Assembly (NCBI GenBank): GCA_031772625.1
Contig: CM062815.1
Span: forward strand, 120,288,989 to 120,352,988
From: Pinus tabuliformis
Taxonomy: Eukaryota > Streptophyta > Pinopsida > Pinales > Pinaceae
Direction: 5' to 3'
Length of the DNA: 64,000 nt
A model generated the notes under the pieces. It worked only from the letters and a program-made list of their open reading frames with translations. It was not told the DNA's origin and searched no databases. How positions within the stretch are numbered: the first letter of the stretch is position 1; every line of letters starts with the position of its first letter. Shown piece by piece: positions 36,231 to 47,300 of this stretch. The translations under genes were made by a program, and so were the position numbers.

Positions 36231-38279
36231 GTTAGGCCCCAGAATTGTCATGTTTAATTCACATTCTCACTCTATTCTTACTCATGGTTTTCATTGTTAT
36301 GACTATCATTTTGCACAATTGTTTTGCTAGTAGCTTAAACTTGGAGCATGATCACATAAGTGCTCATTATTTAACTTATTTCCTTTATTTCAATAAGATT
36401 TGCATCAAAATGATTATTGATGATGGTGCTTGTGTTGTTTTAGGAATGCATATGAAATAATGATCAAAGATACACATGCATCAACAATTAATTTCACTTA
36501 GTTCTATTCCTGCACCTACACGCCTACACTAGCATTCATGCACTACAGAGTAACCAATTTAGGGCTTCGACATGTTGGCACGCTTCCGGGGAAAACCGAG
36601 GAAGCTTATTGTTGAAAATAATGTTCTAATGCCTTCTCATTATTTGGATTACACCTAGGTCGCACATGTGGGTCTCTAGAATAAAATCAAAAAATCTGCT
36701 CAAAATCCGCACAGTTTTCAAACTGCAAGTTTGACCTCGATTTCCATGCAACTAGAGGTGAATCTAGAAAATCTGAGAGAATGAGTTTTTTTACCAATAT
36801 AAAAAGTTATCTATAAACGAAACTGTTTGTCAAGATTTTTTATTTTTTTTAAGTTACATGCAGGTCTTTAAGGAAATTCATAAAAAACATTGTTTTTCCA
36901 GAATTCTAGAATCTTGTAAAAAGAGCCAAACAACCAACTTCGGGAATACGTTCCGAGGATATGGAGTTGAATGCGACAAATATAAGAGAGGCTTTTGTTG
37001 AAAATATGAAAAATTAGGTTCCCTCTAAACCTTTTTCCCAAATTCGTCATGGTTAAGAAGATATGCCAATATCTTTGAGGCCAATTTGTTAAGAATATGC
37101 AATTTTCCAGAATTAAGGAAAATGACTGTTGGAGTCAAAATTCACCTTGAAAATTTTATAAATGGCTTATCCATGGCTTGTGTGAAGAGAGGACATGTTA
37201 TTATAAATTCATATTGCTGGTTTGGAGTTGGAGCATATGGCTTGGGATGTAAAGAACTAATTCAATTTTAATAAAAGACTTCTAATGCGAGGTTTCTTTC
37301 TCCAAATCTATTGTTTTTAATGATCATTTTCATTCTGTAATTTGATTTAATTTTAAGAGAGTGAGAGCTGGATGGTTTGGGCCCAACCAACCAAGCTCAA
37401 CATCCCTCACTTTAGATTAGTTTTCAATCGTTAGAAATTAGCAAAAGTTGTGTTGAATGATGATTTTCCGTGTATGAATAGTTTCTTTGATATACTTGCA
37501 TGACTCAGAACATTCAAAGATTGTTTCCTTTTAGATTGGAGTAATGATCTCATCATGAATCGTTAAGGACTATGTTAATGAAGCATGAAGGATGCTTGAA
37601 TGCGAATTTTGAAACCAATTCTATTTAAATTGTATAATCTTGGATTTCGTACTTATACAGAGTTATTATATACTTAGACAGGTTTTGTAATATCATGTTT
37701 TATATGAATGTCCAACGATAATATGACAATATGTTAATGGTTGTAGCTTAGTTAGAGTTGAAGTATGGTTGGATTTAGAGTTGTAGGTTAATGCTTTTCA
37801 TGGAATAGACTTCTAAGTTTATTTGTTGTAGTTTTAAATTAGAATAAACTTTGATTTTTAAGTGTGTGAGAACATTAATTTGAAGTTTTTAGTTTCCTTT
37901 GAGTGTTTGAGAGTTGAATGTTAGGAAAGATAAAAGACTAGTTTGAATTCTTGTTGGCTTGCATCCTGGGACTTAGACTTAGTGATTAGATTTGGTTTTG
38001 TTGGATTGTTTATTTTCCTTAAGTTTAGAATCGCTTGAATTAGAATTAGTTTTGTTTAAGATTGAAATTAGAATAATCTTGATATTGAATGATAATTAGT
38101 TTTGTTTGATTTCAGATTTCTAAAGTTTATTGTTTGAATTGTAGTTAAGTTTTACTTGCATTGAGATTAAGTTTGATTGATTTACTTTACTTAGATTGAG
38201 ATTAAAATTGTTTACTTGCATTCTGTACTAAATTCATAAATAATAATTTGATGTTAATTTAGATTAGATGTTATGATCT
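36231..38279 (+). repeat. 5' LTR of element D, left part
   Basis: Aligns with 57483-59531 or so, with roughly 8% or more differences in the parts I compared. It is cut at 38279 by insertion of element B, where GATCT is duplicated, and continues at 53995. A 61-codon frame (37086-37271) is present in both LTRs but its differences are mostly amino-acid changing, so I do not call a gene. Confidence 0.9.
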
Positions 38280-38612
38280 TGTTATGAAACCAGCTCAAGA
38301 AAAGATAGAAAAGATAGATCAACGCCTTAGAATTCAGCCTCTTCGAGGGGGCAACCTCCTTTACATTACATAAATGAACAATTCTTGGATGATACAAATG
38401 ACAAAACCTCCTTTCTATATATAGGAGTCTAAGGAGTCAAAATATAATCCAGCCGACCTAACAATAATAATATAAAGCCACAAAAATAACAATAGAGGGA
38501 TTCTATGGGGCACAGAAATAACAATATGGGGGTAATAGGGGCACAACAATATAAATAAGGGGTATAACTACAATAGTAATGGGGTAATCACTAGTATTAT
38601 AGGGACCCAACA
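38280..38612 (-). repeat. 3' LTR of element B
   Basis: On the plus strand it reads TGTTATGAAACC...GACCCAACA. On the minus strand the polypurine tract AAGGAGAGGGGCA (38613-38625) precedes it. It is 333 bp and 99% identical to its partner at 53658. Confidence 0.95.
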
Positions 38613-38641
38613 TGCCCCTCTCCTTCAAAAAAGTGTTTTCC

Positions 38642-41600
38642 TCAACGCTTGAGTAGTTCTGGATACTTCTGCATAAAATTCTCATCCTCCCATGTGGAAT
38701 CTTCAACGGATAAGTTCTTCCACTTGATAAGATACTCTAAAATTGATCGATTTCGTAGCTGTCGAGTTCTTGTTTCTGTGACTGCTTCCGGTTCCAATAT
38801 AATTTTTCCTTCCTCGTCAAGTTCTGGCAATATTGTTTGAATTGGGAGCTTGTTGCCTATAACCTTCTTTAAACATGAAACATGGAAAACTGGGTGCAAT
38901 CGAGAAGCTGCAGGAAGCTCCAATTTGTATGCCATAGTACCAATCTTTTGCAACACCTTGTACGGACCATAATACTTTAGTGATAATTTATTATCCTTCT
39001 TATCTTGCTTTAGGGACATTTGCTTATATGGTTGTAGCCATAGGAATACCCAATCACCTACATTAAGACTTCTTTCACTGCGATGTTGATCTGCCTGTTG
39101 TTTCATTCCATTTTGTGCCAACACGAGGTTATCCTTTAAGAGTTGGAGGACTTGTTGTTGATGTTCAATGTGATGTTCCACTGCTTGAACCTTAGAATTT
39201 TCTCTTAAATATGATGTGATGGATGGTGGTTGATACCCATAAAGTGCCATAAATGGGGTCATTTTTGTTGCTGTATGGAAGGAAGTGTTATACCACCATT
39301 CAGCCAAAGGCAACCATTTGACCCATTGTGTCTGTTTATCAGATACAAAGCAACGAAGATATCCTTCCAAACATTTGTTTACTATCTCAGTTTGCCCATC
39401 AGATTGAGGATGATAAGATGAGCTATGAGCTAACTGAGTACCAAGACAAGAAAATAATTTTGTCCAAAAATTTCCAGTGAAAATGGGATCTCTGTCACTT
39501 ACAATAATCTTTGGGTTTCCATGTAGCTTTTGAACTGTTTCCATAAATGCAGTAGAAACTGTACTGGCTTTAAATGGATGTGATAATGCATAAAAGTGTG
39601 CATACTTGGTAAGTCTGTCAACTACCACCATGATGACACTCTTTCCCTCAGACTTGGGTAAACCTGTGATAAAATCCATTGAAACCTCCTCCCAATGTTG
39701 GCTTGGAATGGATAAAGGTTGTAATAGACCCGGTGTCTTAGTTGTTTCAACTTTATTTTTCTGGCAAACCAAACATTCCGCCACAAACTTTTGAATATCT
39801 GATTTAAGGCCATCCCAAAAAAATTCCTTCTTAACCCTGTGGTACGTTTTTAAAAATCCTGAGTGACTTCCTAAGGGAGAAGTGTGCAATTCCATAAGAA
39901 TCTTTTGTTTTAGCTGGGAATTCTTACAGAGGTATAAGCGATCTTTGTACCATAACGAATCATTTTGCCAGCTAAATGTATCAGAAGTACTGGAATCTTG
40001 TTGTAGCTTTCCAATAAGTGCCCACACTTCTTCGTCATTCTTCCATTCCTCCCTTGCTTCGTTTATCCAATCTGGTTGGATAATAGAAATGGCACACAAC
40101 AATGCTTCCACATCCTCATCCTTTCTTGAGAGTGCATCTGCCACCACATTTTGCTTCCCTTTTTTGTAGATGATTTCAAAGTCATAACCCAACATCTTTG
40201 TGACCCACTTTTGTTCCTCTTCAGAGGATAATCTTTGTTCTAAAAAGTATTTAAGGCTATCATGATCCGTTTTTACCTTGAAGTGTCTTCCCGTTAGGTA
40301 GGGTCGCCATTTCTTAAGTGCATGGAGTATTGCCAACATTTCCTTCTCATAAATAGCTTTGCTTAAAAACTTTCCCTTGATTGGACGACTTTCAAAAGCA
40401 ATGGGTCTTTCATCTTGCATTAGAACAGCACCAAATCCATTTCCTGAAGCATCACATTCCACAATAAAGGTTTTTGTGAATTCGGGTCTAGCTAAGACCG
40501 GTGCTTGGCACATTGCCTCTTTAAGATGTTCAAAGGCCTTTGTTGCTTCCAGAGTCCATGAAAATGAATCTTTCTTCAATAATGTTGTTAGAGGTGCTGC
40601 TATTCTCCCATAATTCTTAACAAACTTGCGATAATACCCTGTCAACCCAAGAAATCCTCGCAGATGCTTTATGGAAGTGGGGATTTTTCATTCCTTAATG
40701 GCTTTAATTTTGCTAGGGTCTACCTTAACTCCATGAGATACAATATGACCCAAATATTCCACCTCCTGGACTCCAAAGAAACATTTGGATCTTTTTGCAT
40801 ATAATTGTTTCTCCTCCAATAGTTGTAGCACCCTGTCAACATGTTCAACATGATCCTTCCAAGACTTGCTGTAGATTAGTATATCATCAAAAAATACTAA
40901 CACAAATTTTCTAAGGAATGGTTTGAAAATTGAATTCATCAAACCTTGAAATGTTGAAGGTGCATTGGTAAGGCCAAAAGGCATGACCAAAAATTCATAA
41001 TGACCCTCATGAGTTCTAAATGCCGTTTTCGGAATGTCTTCAATCTTCATTCTTATTTGATGATATCCCGAACGAAGATCCAACTTGGTGAAGTAAATTG
41101 ATCCATGCAATTCATCCAGTAATTCATCAATAACAGGAATGGGGAACTTATCTTTAATAGTGAGCTTGTTGAGCTCCCTATAATCCGGACACATGCGCCA
41201 TGATCCATCCTTCTTGTGCACCAATACTACTGGAGTTGAGAAAGAACTTTGACTCGGTTGAATTATACCAGCCTCTAGCATTTCTGCAACCATACGTTCA
41301 ATTTCACTTTTTTGGACATAGGGATATCTGTACGGCCTGATGTTTGGAGGAACACTTCCAGGAATCAGGTGAATAGCATGATCATGATCATGCATAGGTG
41401 GGAGACCTTTTGGAGTCTCAAATACCTTGGAATGATTGTCCAGGACTTTTTGGAGATCTGGAGAAATAGATGATTCCAATGTGGAAACATCTAGCGAACA
41501 TAATTGTGCAATTACACCTCTTTGCTCCTTTTTTAGAAGCTTTGTCATGCCATTAGAGCTGATTATCTTTCCTGGTTTCCCTGCAATACCCCTTAATTCA

Positions 41601-42025
41601 ACTTCCTTTCCTTCCGTAGAAAATTTGATGAAAAGTTCTCGAAAATTAAAAGCTATTGTACCCAAGGATTGTAGCCATTGGACTCCTAGTACAACATCAG
41701 CACCTCCCATTGGAATGGAAAGCATTGGGCTAGTCAATACATATTCTCCCATGGATAGCTTGATATTATGGCACTTTCCAGAGCAATTTATTTTTCCTTC
41801 ATTTGCAATCATCACTTGACACTCTGGTGCTGGATATAGGAAGCAATTCAATTCTTTTGCTACCCTACAATGAATAAAATTGTGGGTGCTTCCTGAATCA
41901 ATCAACACTATTACCTTTTTCTTCTTGATTTGTCCTTCTATCTTGATGGTTTGAGGAGTGGTAATTCCCGCCAATGCATTACAAGATATGGTCGGATTTA
42001 TTTGTTCTTCATCTAGGCTTTGTTC
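38642..42025 (-). pseudogene. Element B pol: protease to chromodomain
   Basis: Read leftwards from the copia junction at 42025: protease ([13 protein letters not shown]), RT ([21 protein letters not shown]), RNase H, integrase (zinc finger, DRLTKYAHF, SDRDPIFTGNFW, then SDGQTEIVNKCLEG with the catalytic glutamate) and a chromodomain (YLIKWKNLSVEDSTWEDE) ending at 38642. The only in-frame stop is TGA at 40688-40690 in the RT to RNase H region, where copy A has a tryptophan codon. A 3-bp deletion nearby removes one residue. The integrase-chromodomain half is intact over 667 codons. Gag is missing because of the deletion linked to the copia insertion. Confidence 0.92.
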
Positions 42026-42100
42026 TGTTGGAAATAATACTGAGAGGGGGGGTGAATCAGTATTATCAGATCAATCAAACCTTTTCAATGCTCAGAAACA

Positions 42101-42166
42101 TATACGCTACTTCAGTTAAGTAAAACAGCGTGTACACGCTACTGTGACTAAATAAAACAGCGTATA
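42101..42166. repeat. Palindrome block 1 (LTR, U5 side)
   Basis: TATACGCT (42101-42108), 18 nt, the perfect palindrome AGCGTGTACACGCT (42127-42140), 18 nt, AGCGTATA (42159-42166). Each half folds as an 8-bp stem with an 18-nt loop. Both spacers start ACT and end TAAAAC. Repeated exactly at 49303-49368. Confidence 0.9.
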
Positions 42167-42780
42167 AGCAGAAAACTCATAACTTAGTTAGCTTATTCTT
42201 CAGTTAAGTTCATCAGGACATTATTCAGCACATTAACAGTAAGCAGATGCAGTATAACAGAACGGATCAAAAGCCACACACATGAACACCAAGATATAAG
42301 GTGGAAACCCAATGTGGGTGAAAACCACCTGCTGCAAGTTATCTCTATCTTTCTTTAAGAAACTTCAGTTTACAATCTTTTGTACTGGTGCAGCCTTATA
42401 CCAGTACGCAGGCTACAACCTGCAGAAGGCTACAACCTTCTCTCGTTCTCCAAACTTCCTTGGAAGGGAGCTCCAACCCCCTTTGTTCTTGTACTAGCCA
42501 AGATACTAGTACATAGGTGCTGACCTACAATCTTCTTTTCTTCAGGTATCACCTTTCATACATTTTCAGACTTGAATATTCCTGAAGCACAACATTACAA
42601 TCTGAAGACCACAATTCATTCAATTTCCACAATAGATCATTGAAGCATAAAACAACCAAACTCTGAATCACTGAACCACTGAACCCTGTCAATCACCAGT
42701 TATCAGAACACAGAGCAGACTACAGAACTCTGCAATAACTGTCAGACCCCACTGTAAACCCAAAAACAAGCTTCAAAAGA

Positions 42781-42846
42781 TATACGCTACTTCAAGGAGC
42801 CAAACCCGCGTATACACGCTCTTTTACCGAAGCCAACCTGCGTACA
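42781..42846. repeat. Palindrome block 2 (mid LTR)
   Basis: Same geometry as block 1: TATACGCT, 18 nt, CGCGTATACACGCT (42807-42820), 18 nt, TGCGTACA (42839-42846). The two spacers end in CAACC or CAAACC, close to the AAAC of block 1. The copy in the other LTR is 49983-50048. Confidence 0.88.
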
Positions 42847-43136
42847 GATCTAAAAATAAACTTTCTCAATTTGCAGCTGTACCAGACATTAGTTAGACCC
42901 AGAACATAGCATTGCGACAATATCCAGATCTAGAAATAAGCATAATCAACCATATCATGATAGTGCATTTCAAACCATTAGATCCCGATCTATCCTTAGA
43001 TCTAGTCTTCCATCAACCAATGTGATCTCTCCTTGGCTTAGATCAAGCAACCCAGCACCTGCAAATCAGATCTCTTTCACTCTTAGATATTCAAGCCCTT
43101 GTCGAAAGATGATATTGCCTAATGATCTTCTTCTCC

Positions 43137-43145
43137 TTATATAGT
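43137..43145 (-). promoter_or_regulatory. TATA box of the copia LTR
   Basis: On the minus strand the context is GACTATATAAGG, about 360 bp into the 1477-bp LTR. It is the best core promoter candidate and places palindrome block 3 upstream of it and blocks 1 and 2 in the transcribed part. The copy in the other LTR is about 50339-50347. Confidence 0.6.
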
Positions 43146-43304
43146 CTTAGGCCTAGCTCAATACCAAGAGCCAAAACCATAGTAACACAATACCATCAAC
43201 TTCAAAACTAGGGATCGACACGCCCGTCGAGACACAATGGTCCGAAATCATAGGCACAACTTCCAAGGACTAACCACCATGGACCAAAGGAACCTTTCCA
43301 CATA

Positions 43305-43368
43305 CACACGCTTTTTATGAATCGAACTAGCGTGTACACGCGACTTGGGCTTAACGAAACGGCGTGTA
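43305..43368. repeat. Palindrome block 3 (U3, upstream of TATA)
   Basis: CACACGCT (CACGCGCT in the other copy), a 16-nt spacer, AGCGTGTACACGCG (43329-43342), an 18-nt spacer beginning ACTT and ending GAAAC, then GGCGTGTA (43361-43368). The first spacer is two bases shorter than in the other blocks. The second copy is at 50507-50570. Confidence 0.82.
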
Positions 43369-43502
43369 TGAGCTTCCTTGGCATGCTGTACTGAGATCTG
43401 TCTTCTGATTAAGATGCCATCACTTGTACCAACCTCTGAGCACCTGTACCATCCTCTGAGTGAGTTGCCATCAAGGACAACACTTGAATCATAATGCCAA
43501 CA

Positions 43503-44306
43503 ATCTCCCCCTTTGGACTTGATGGCAACCACCACCAAGTCACTCTCCCCCTTTGACATCAAGAGCAAAGGGCTGTGCTCCCCCTGAGTACATGCTGATA
43601 CCTCTGCTTGGCTGTGCTGACTCGTGCTCCCCCTGACAGTAGGCCAGATCTGAAAAAGATGTTCTTCAACAAGAACCAAGATTTATACACCATAAGGGAC
43701 CTTCCTATCACCAAAAGACTCAATACATACATCCATACTCCCTACCAAGAGGGGACATATCAGAAACAACCAATTATATTACAGCATTCATCCCAGGCAT
43801 AGTGAGGAAACCAACATAGGCCGTTACATGACCTTGACACCATAAAAGAGATATGACAAGAGAGATACATGACATAGAGACAACAGATCTAGACCAAGAC
43901 TTAGGAAAGACACCAGCAGCATCTGATAAACATCTTGTTAGATCAGCAACCAGAATTTCTTTCTGAGCTCCTTCTCCTGAAACCAACAACCAAAACATCT
44001 GAATGCCAACAATGCTTTATGAGACTTTTGAGCTGCTCCCCTGAACCTGTGCCTGTTGTACTCCCTGAAACTGTGCCTGAAGAATTCTGACATTCCTATT
44101 GCTGTTCAGAACTTCAGAGTTTTCCCTTGCTGTTCAGAACTTCATATACGCGTTTTATCCTGTATAAAACAGCGTATGTACGCGGATATTCTTTCTGCAA
44201 CAAGCATCCAGCATACACGCGACTTACCCAACATAAATCCGCGTGTATACGCTCATATCCCTTCCGTAACCTGCGTATACCAACTTTTCTGTAGAACAAA
44301 CAATCT
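43503..44306 (-). other. Copia 3' region and polypurine tract
   Basis: About 800 bp between the gag-pol stop codon and the 3' LTR. The polypurine tract, AAAGGGGGAGAT on the minus strand, is 43503-43514. A second and third purine run (the complement of CTCCCCCTTTG and GCTCCCCCTGA) lie near 43545-43635 and could act as extra tracts. No envelope-like frame is present. The region carries palindrome block 4. It is duplicated at 50705-51508. Confidence 0.75.
44145..44279. repeat. Palindrome block 4 (3' untranslated region)
   Basis: Part a: TATACGCG (44145-44152), 18 nt ending TAAAAC, AGCGTATGTACGCG (44171-44184). After 29 nt comes part b: TACACGCG (44214-44221), 18 nt beginning ACTT, CGCGTGTATACGCT (44240-44253), 18 nt, TGCGTATA (44272-44279). 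It ends 28 bp from the gag-pol stop codon. The second copy is 51347-51481. Confidence 0.88.
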
Positions 44307-47300
44307 TCAACAACAGGATGAAGCATCAACTACTCCCAGCTTTTGTCTGAGATATTCAAAAGTTTCCCTGGGCAGTGGTTTTGTGAGAATATCAGCAACT
44401 TGCTCCTTAGAAGGAACATACTCCAACTTGACCTTCTGCTCAAGCACTTGTTCCCGAAGAAAATGGTACTTGATTGGTATGTGCTTGGTCTTTGAGTGCA
44501 TGACAGGATTCTTTGAAATGCTGATTGCACTTGTATTATCACATAAGATAGAGATAGGTGGAGTGCAAGTGATTTGAAAGTCCTGCAAGGTCTGCATCAT
44601 CCAAAGAAGTTGTGTGCAACAAGATGCTGCAGCCACATATTCTGCTTCAGCTGTAGATAGGGCAATCGAACTTTGTTTCTTGCTGAACCAAGATACTAAT
44701 CTGGAACCCATGAAGAAAGCACCTCCACTTGTGCTTTTCCTATCATCCACACTTCCAGCCCAATCTGCATCTGTGTAAGCATGAAGAGTGAGATCAGTAT
44801 TTCTAGGATACCATAAGCCATAGTTTTGGGTCCCTTGAAGATATTTGAAGATTCTTTTGACTGCCTGAAGATGAGTTTCCTTTGGGTTGGCTTGAAATCT
44901 TCCAACCATTCCTACTGCATGTGTAATATCTGGTCGAGTACCTGTCAAATAAAGCAAACTCCCAATCATGGATCTATAAGTGGGTTGGTGAACTGCTGCT
45001 GATTCATCATTTGCACTGAGGCTGCATCCTGTAACCATGGGTGTACATACTGGCTTTGACTCTTCCATGCCATACTTCTTCAAGATCTGCTTGAGGTATT
45101 TGGTTTGAGACAAGAAGATACCTCCTTCATTTTGTTGGATTTGCAATCCAAGAAAATATGTCAATTCTCCAAGAAGTGACATTTCGAATTCTTTCTGCAT
45201 AACCAAGGCAAAGTTTTGACTCATGGTCTCTTCATTGCTGCCAAAAATAATATCATCTACATAAACAACAAGGATTAGCAATTTGTTATTTTCAACTTTT
45301 ATATAGAGATTGCTATCTGCTGATCCTTTTGAAAAGCCTTGTTGGTGAAGATATTTGTCCAACCGATAGTACCAAGCCCTTGGAGCTTGTTTGAGCCCAT
45401 AGAGTGCCTTTTTCAATCTGCATACAAGGTTTGGATCATTTCCAAGAATGAACCCATCTGGCTGCTCAATATATACTTCTTCTTCTAAGTCTCCATTTAG
45501 GAAGGCTGATTTCACGTCCATTTGAAATACCTTGAAGTTTTGAAAGCTTGAGAGAGCAAGGAACATTCGGATGGCCTCTAGTCTTGCCACAGGAGCAAAG
45601 GTCTCTTCAAAATCTATTCCTTCTTGCTGTGCATACCCTTTACAAACAAGTCTGGCCTTGTTTCTAATTACTTCTCCATTTTCATTTAACTTATTCTTGA
45701 AGACCCATTTTGTTCCTATTACATTCTTATCTTTTGGTCTAGGAACTAATTCCCAAGTGTTGTTCCTTTCGATTTGCTCAAGTTCTTCATCCATTGCTTT
45801 GACCCAACATTCATCTTTGCATGCTTCTTTCACATTTTGTGGTTCAATGGAGGAGAGTAGAGCCAAGTAGCTTGAAGCTTCTGCAAGTGTCCTTCTTGTT
45901 TGTACTCCTGCTTCTTTCTGCCCCACAATCTGAGTTTCTGGATGATTCTTTTGGACATATCTGGATGGAGTCTTCTCTTCTATTCTTGTCTGCTCCTCTG
46001 GTTCTTCTTGAGATTCTTCTTCTTCTTGAGGTTCTTCTTCTTCATCATTTCGCCTTTGAGAGTAACCTTCATCTTCTTCAATGTCTTCATGATGAACTTG
46101 CCTAGGAATATATCCCTTCTCATCAACCACTATATCAATACTGTCAACAATTCTGCCAAGTCTTTTATTGTAGCACTTGTATGCTTTGCTATGTGGAGAA
46201 TAACCAAGAAGAATGCCCTCATCTGCTCTAGGTTCAAGTTTGCCAAGTTGCTCATCAGTATTCTTAATATAACATTTGCTCCCAAAGATTTTGAAATGCT
46301 TCACGGAAGGAGTTTTACCACTCCAAAGCTCATGAGGTGTTTGAGTGCTGTTTACTCGGACATTTGTTTTGTTAAGAATGATAACAGCAGCATGTGCAGC
46401 TTCACCCCAGAAGGTTGCAGGAGTACCTGATTCATCGAGCATAGCACGAGCCATTTGTTGGATAGTTCTGTTCATTCTTTCCACAACCCCATTTTGCTGA
46501 GGAGTTCTAGCTGTAGAGAATTCTCTTCTTATCCCATGTTCATCGCAGAAATCGAAAAATTCATTTGATGTGAACTCCCCACCTCTGTCAGATCTGAGGC
46601 ACTTAATTTTGTGTCCTGATTCATTTTCAGCCAATGCTTTGAAGGATTTGAATTTTTCGAATGCTTCATCTTTGTGCTTCATAAGCCCTAACCAAACAAA
46701 CCTTGAGAAATCATCAATGAATAATATCAGATATTCTTCTCCTCGAGGTGTCCTTTTCCTAAATGGACCACATACATCTGTATGGACTAGCTCAAGAGGC
46801 AAGCTAGCTGATCCTTCCTTTTCTGGAAAGTTAGTTCTGGTTTGCTTTCCAAACTGACAAGATTTGCATATAGTGTTGTCTGGAATTTTGATATCTGGAA
46901 GATCGCGAACTGCCTGATATTTGCATGCTTTTCTTATTTGTGAGAAGCTTAGATGTCCCAACCTTCGATGCCATAGCCAGTGCTCTTCATCCTTGCTAAG
47001 ATAGCATTGTTGTTGTCCTTCTTCAAATATGTACAGATTATTTGGAGTTCTTTTGCCTTTGAGAACTGTTTTACCTGTATCAAGATCACGAACAAGACAT
47101 CCATTCGATCTGAAAATAACCTCGGTTTTTTGATCACACATCTGACTGACACTTAGAAGATTATGCTTCAATCCATCAACATACAAAACATTTCCAGCCT
47201 TGACCTTTTCTTTCAAAGGAGCAATACCTTTTCCTTTTATAGTTGCAGGAGTATCATTTCCAAAAGAAACTTTCTTTCCCTTTTCTAAAGTAGAATAAGA

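Larger units (their letters stand above)
42026..43502 (-). repeat. 3' LTR of the copia element
   Basis: 1477 bp, bounded on the left by element B sequence and on the right by the polypurine tract. It contains three of the palindrome blocks and a TATA box. In the RNA, the part between the TATA box and 42026 would be R and U5. Confidence 0.93.

Noticed and set aside
37086-37271. 61-codon frame in the left LTR of element D, also present at 58340-58525
   Set aside because: Both copies are open, but most differences change the amino acid and the frame starts at non-matching codons. It is LTR sequence that happens to stay open.
43248-43679. 143-codon minus-strand frame, repeated identically at 50450-50881
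   Set aside because: It runs across the LTR border and polypurine tract, and its identity between copies only reflects the recent duplication. No domain is visible, and an envelope-like product is not supported.
42101-44279. CRISPR-like array
   Set aside because: Short repeats with similar spacers are present, but the repeats are palindromic half-sites in a plant retrotransposon, the spacers are related to each other and no cas genes exist.
45900-46430. 176-codon plus-strand frame opposite the copia integrase-RT linker
   Set aside because: It is the antisense shadow of acidic, low-complexity Gag-Pol codons and has no independent motif.
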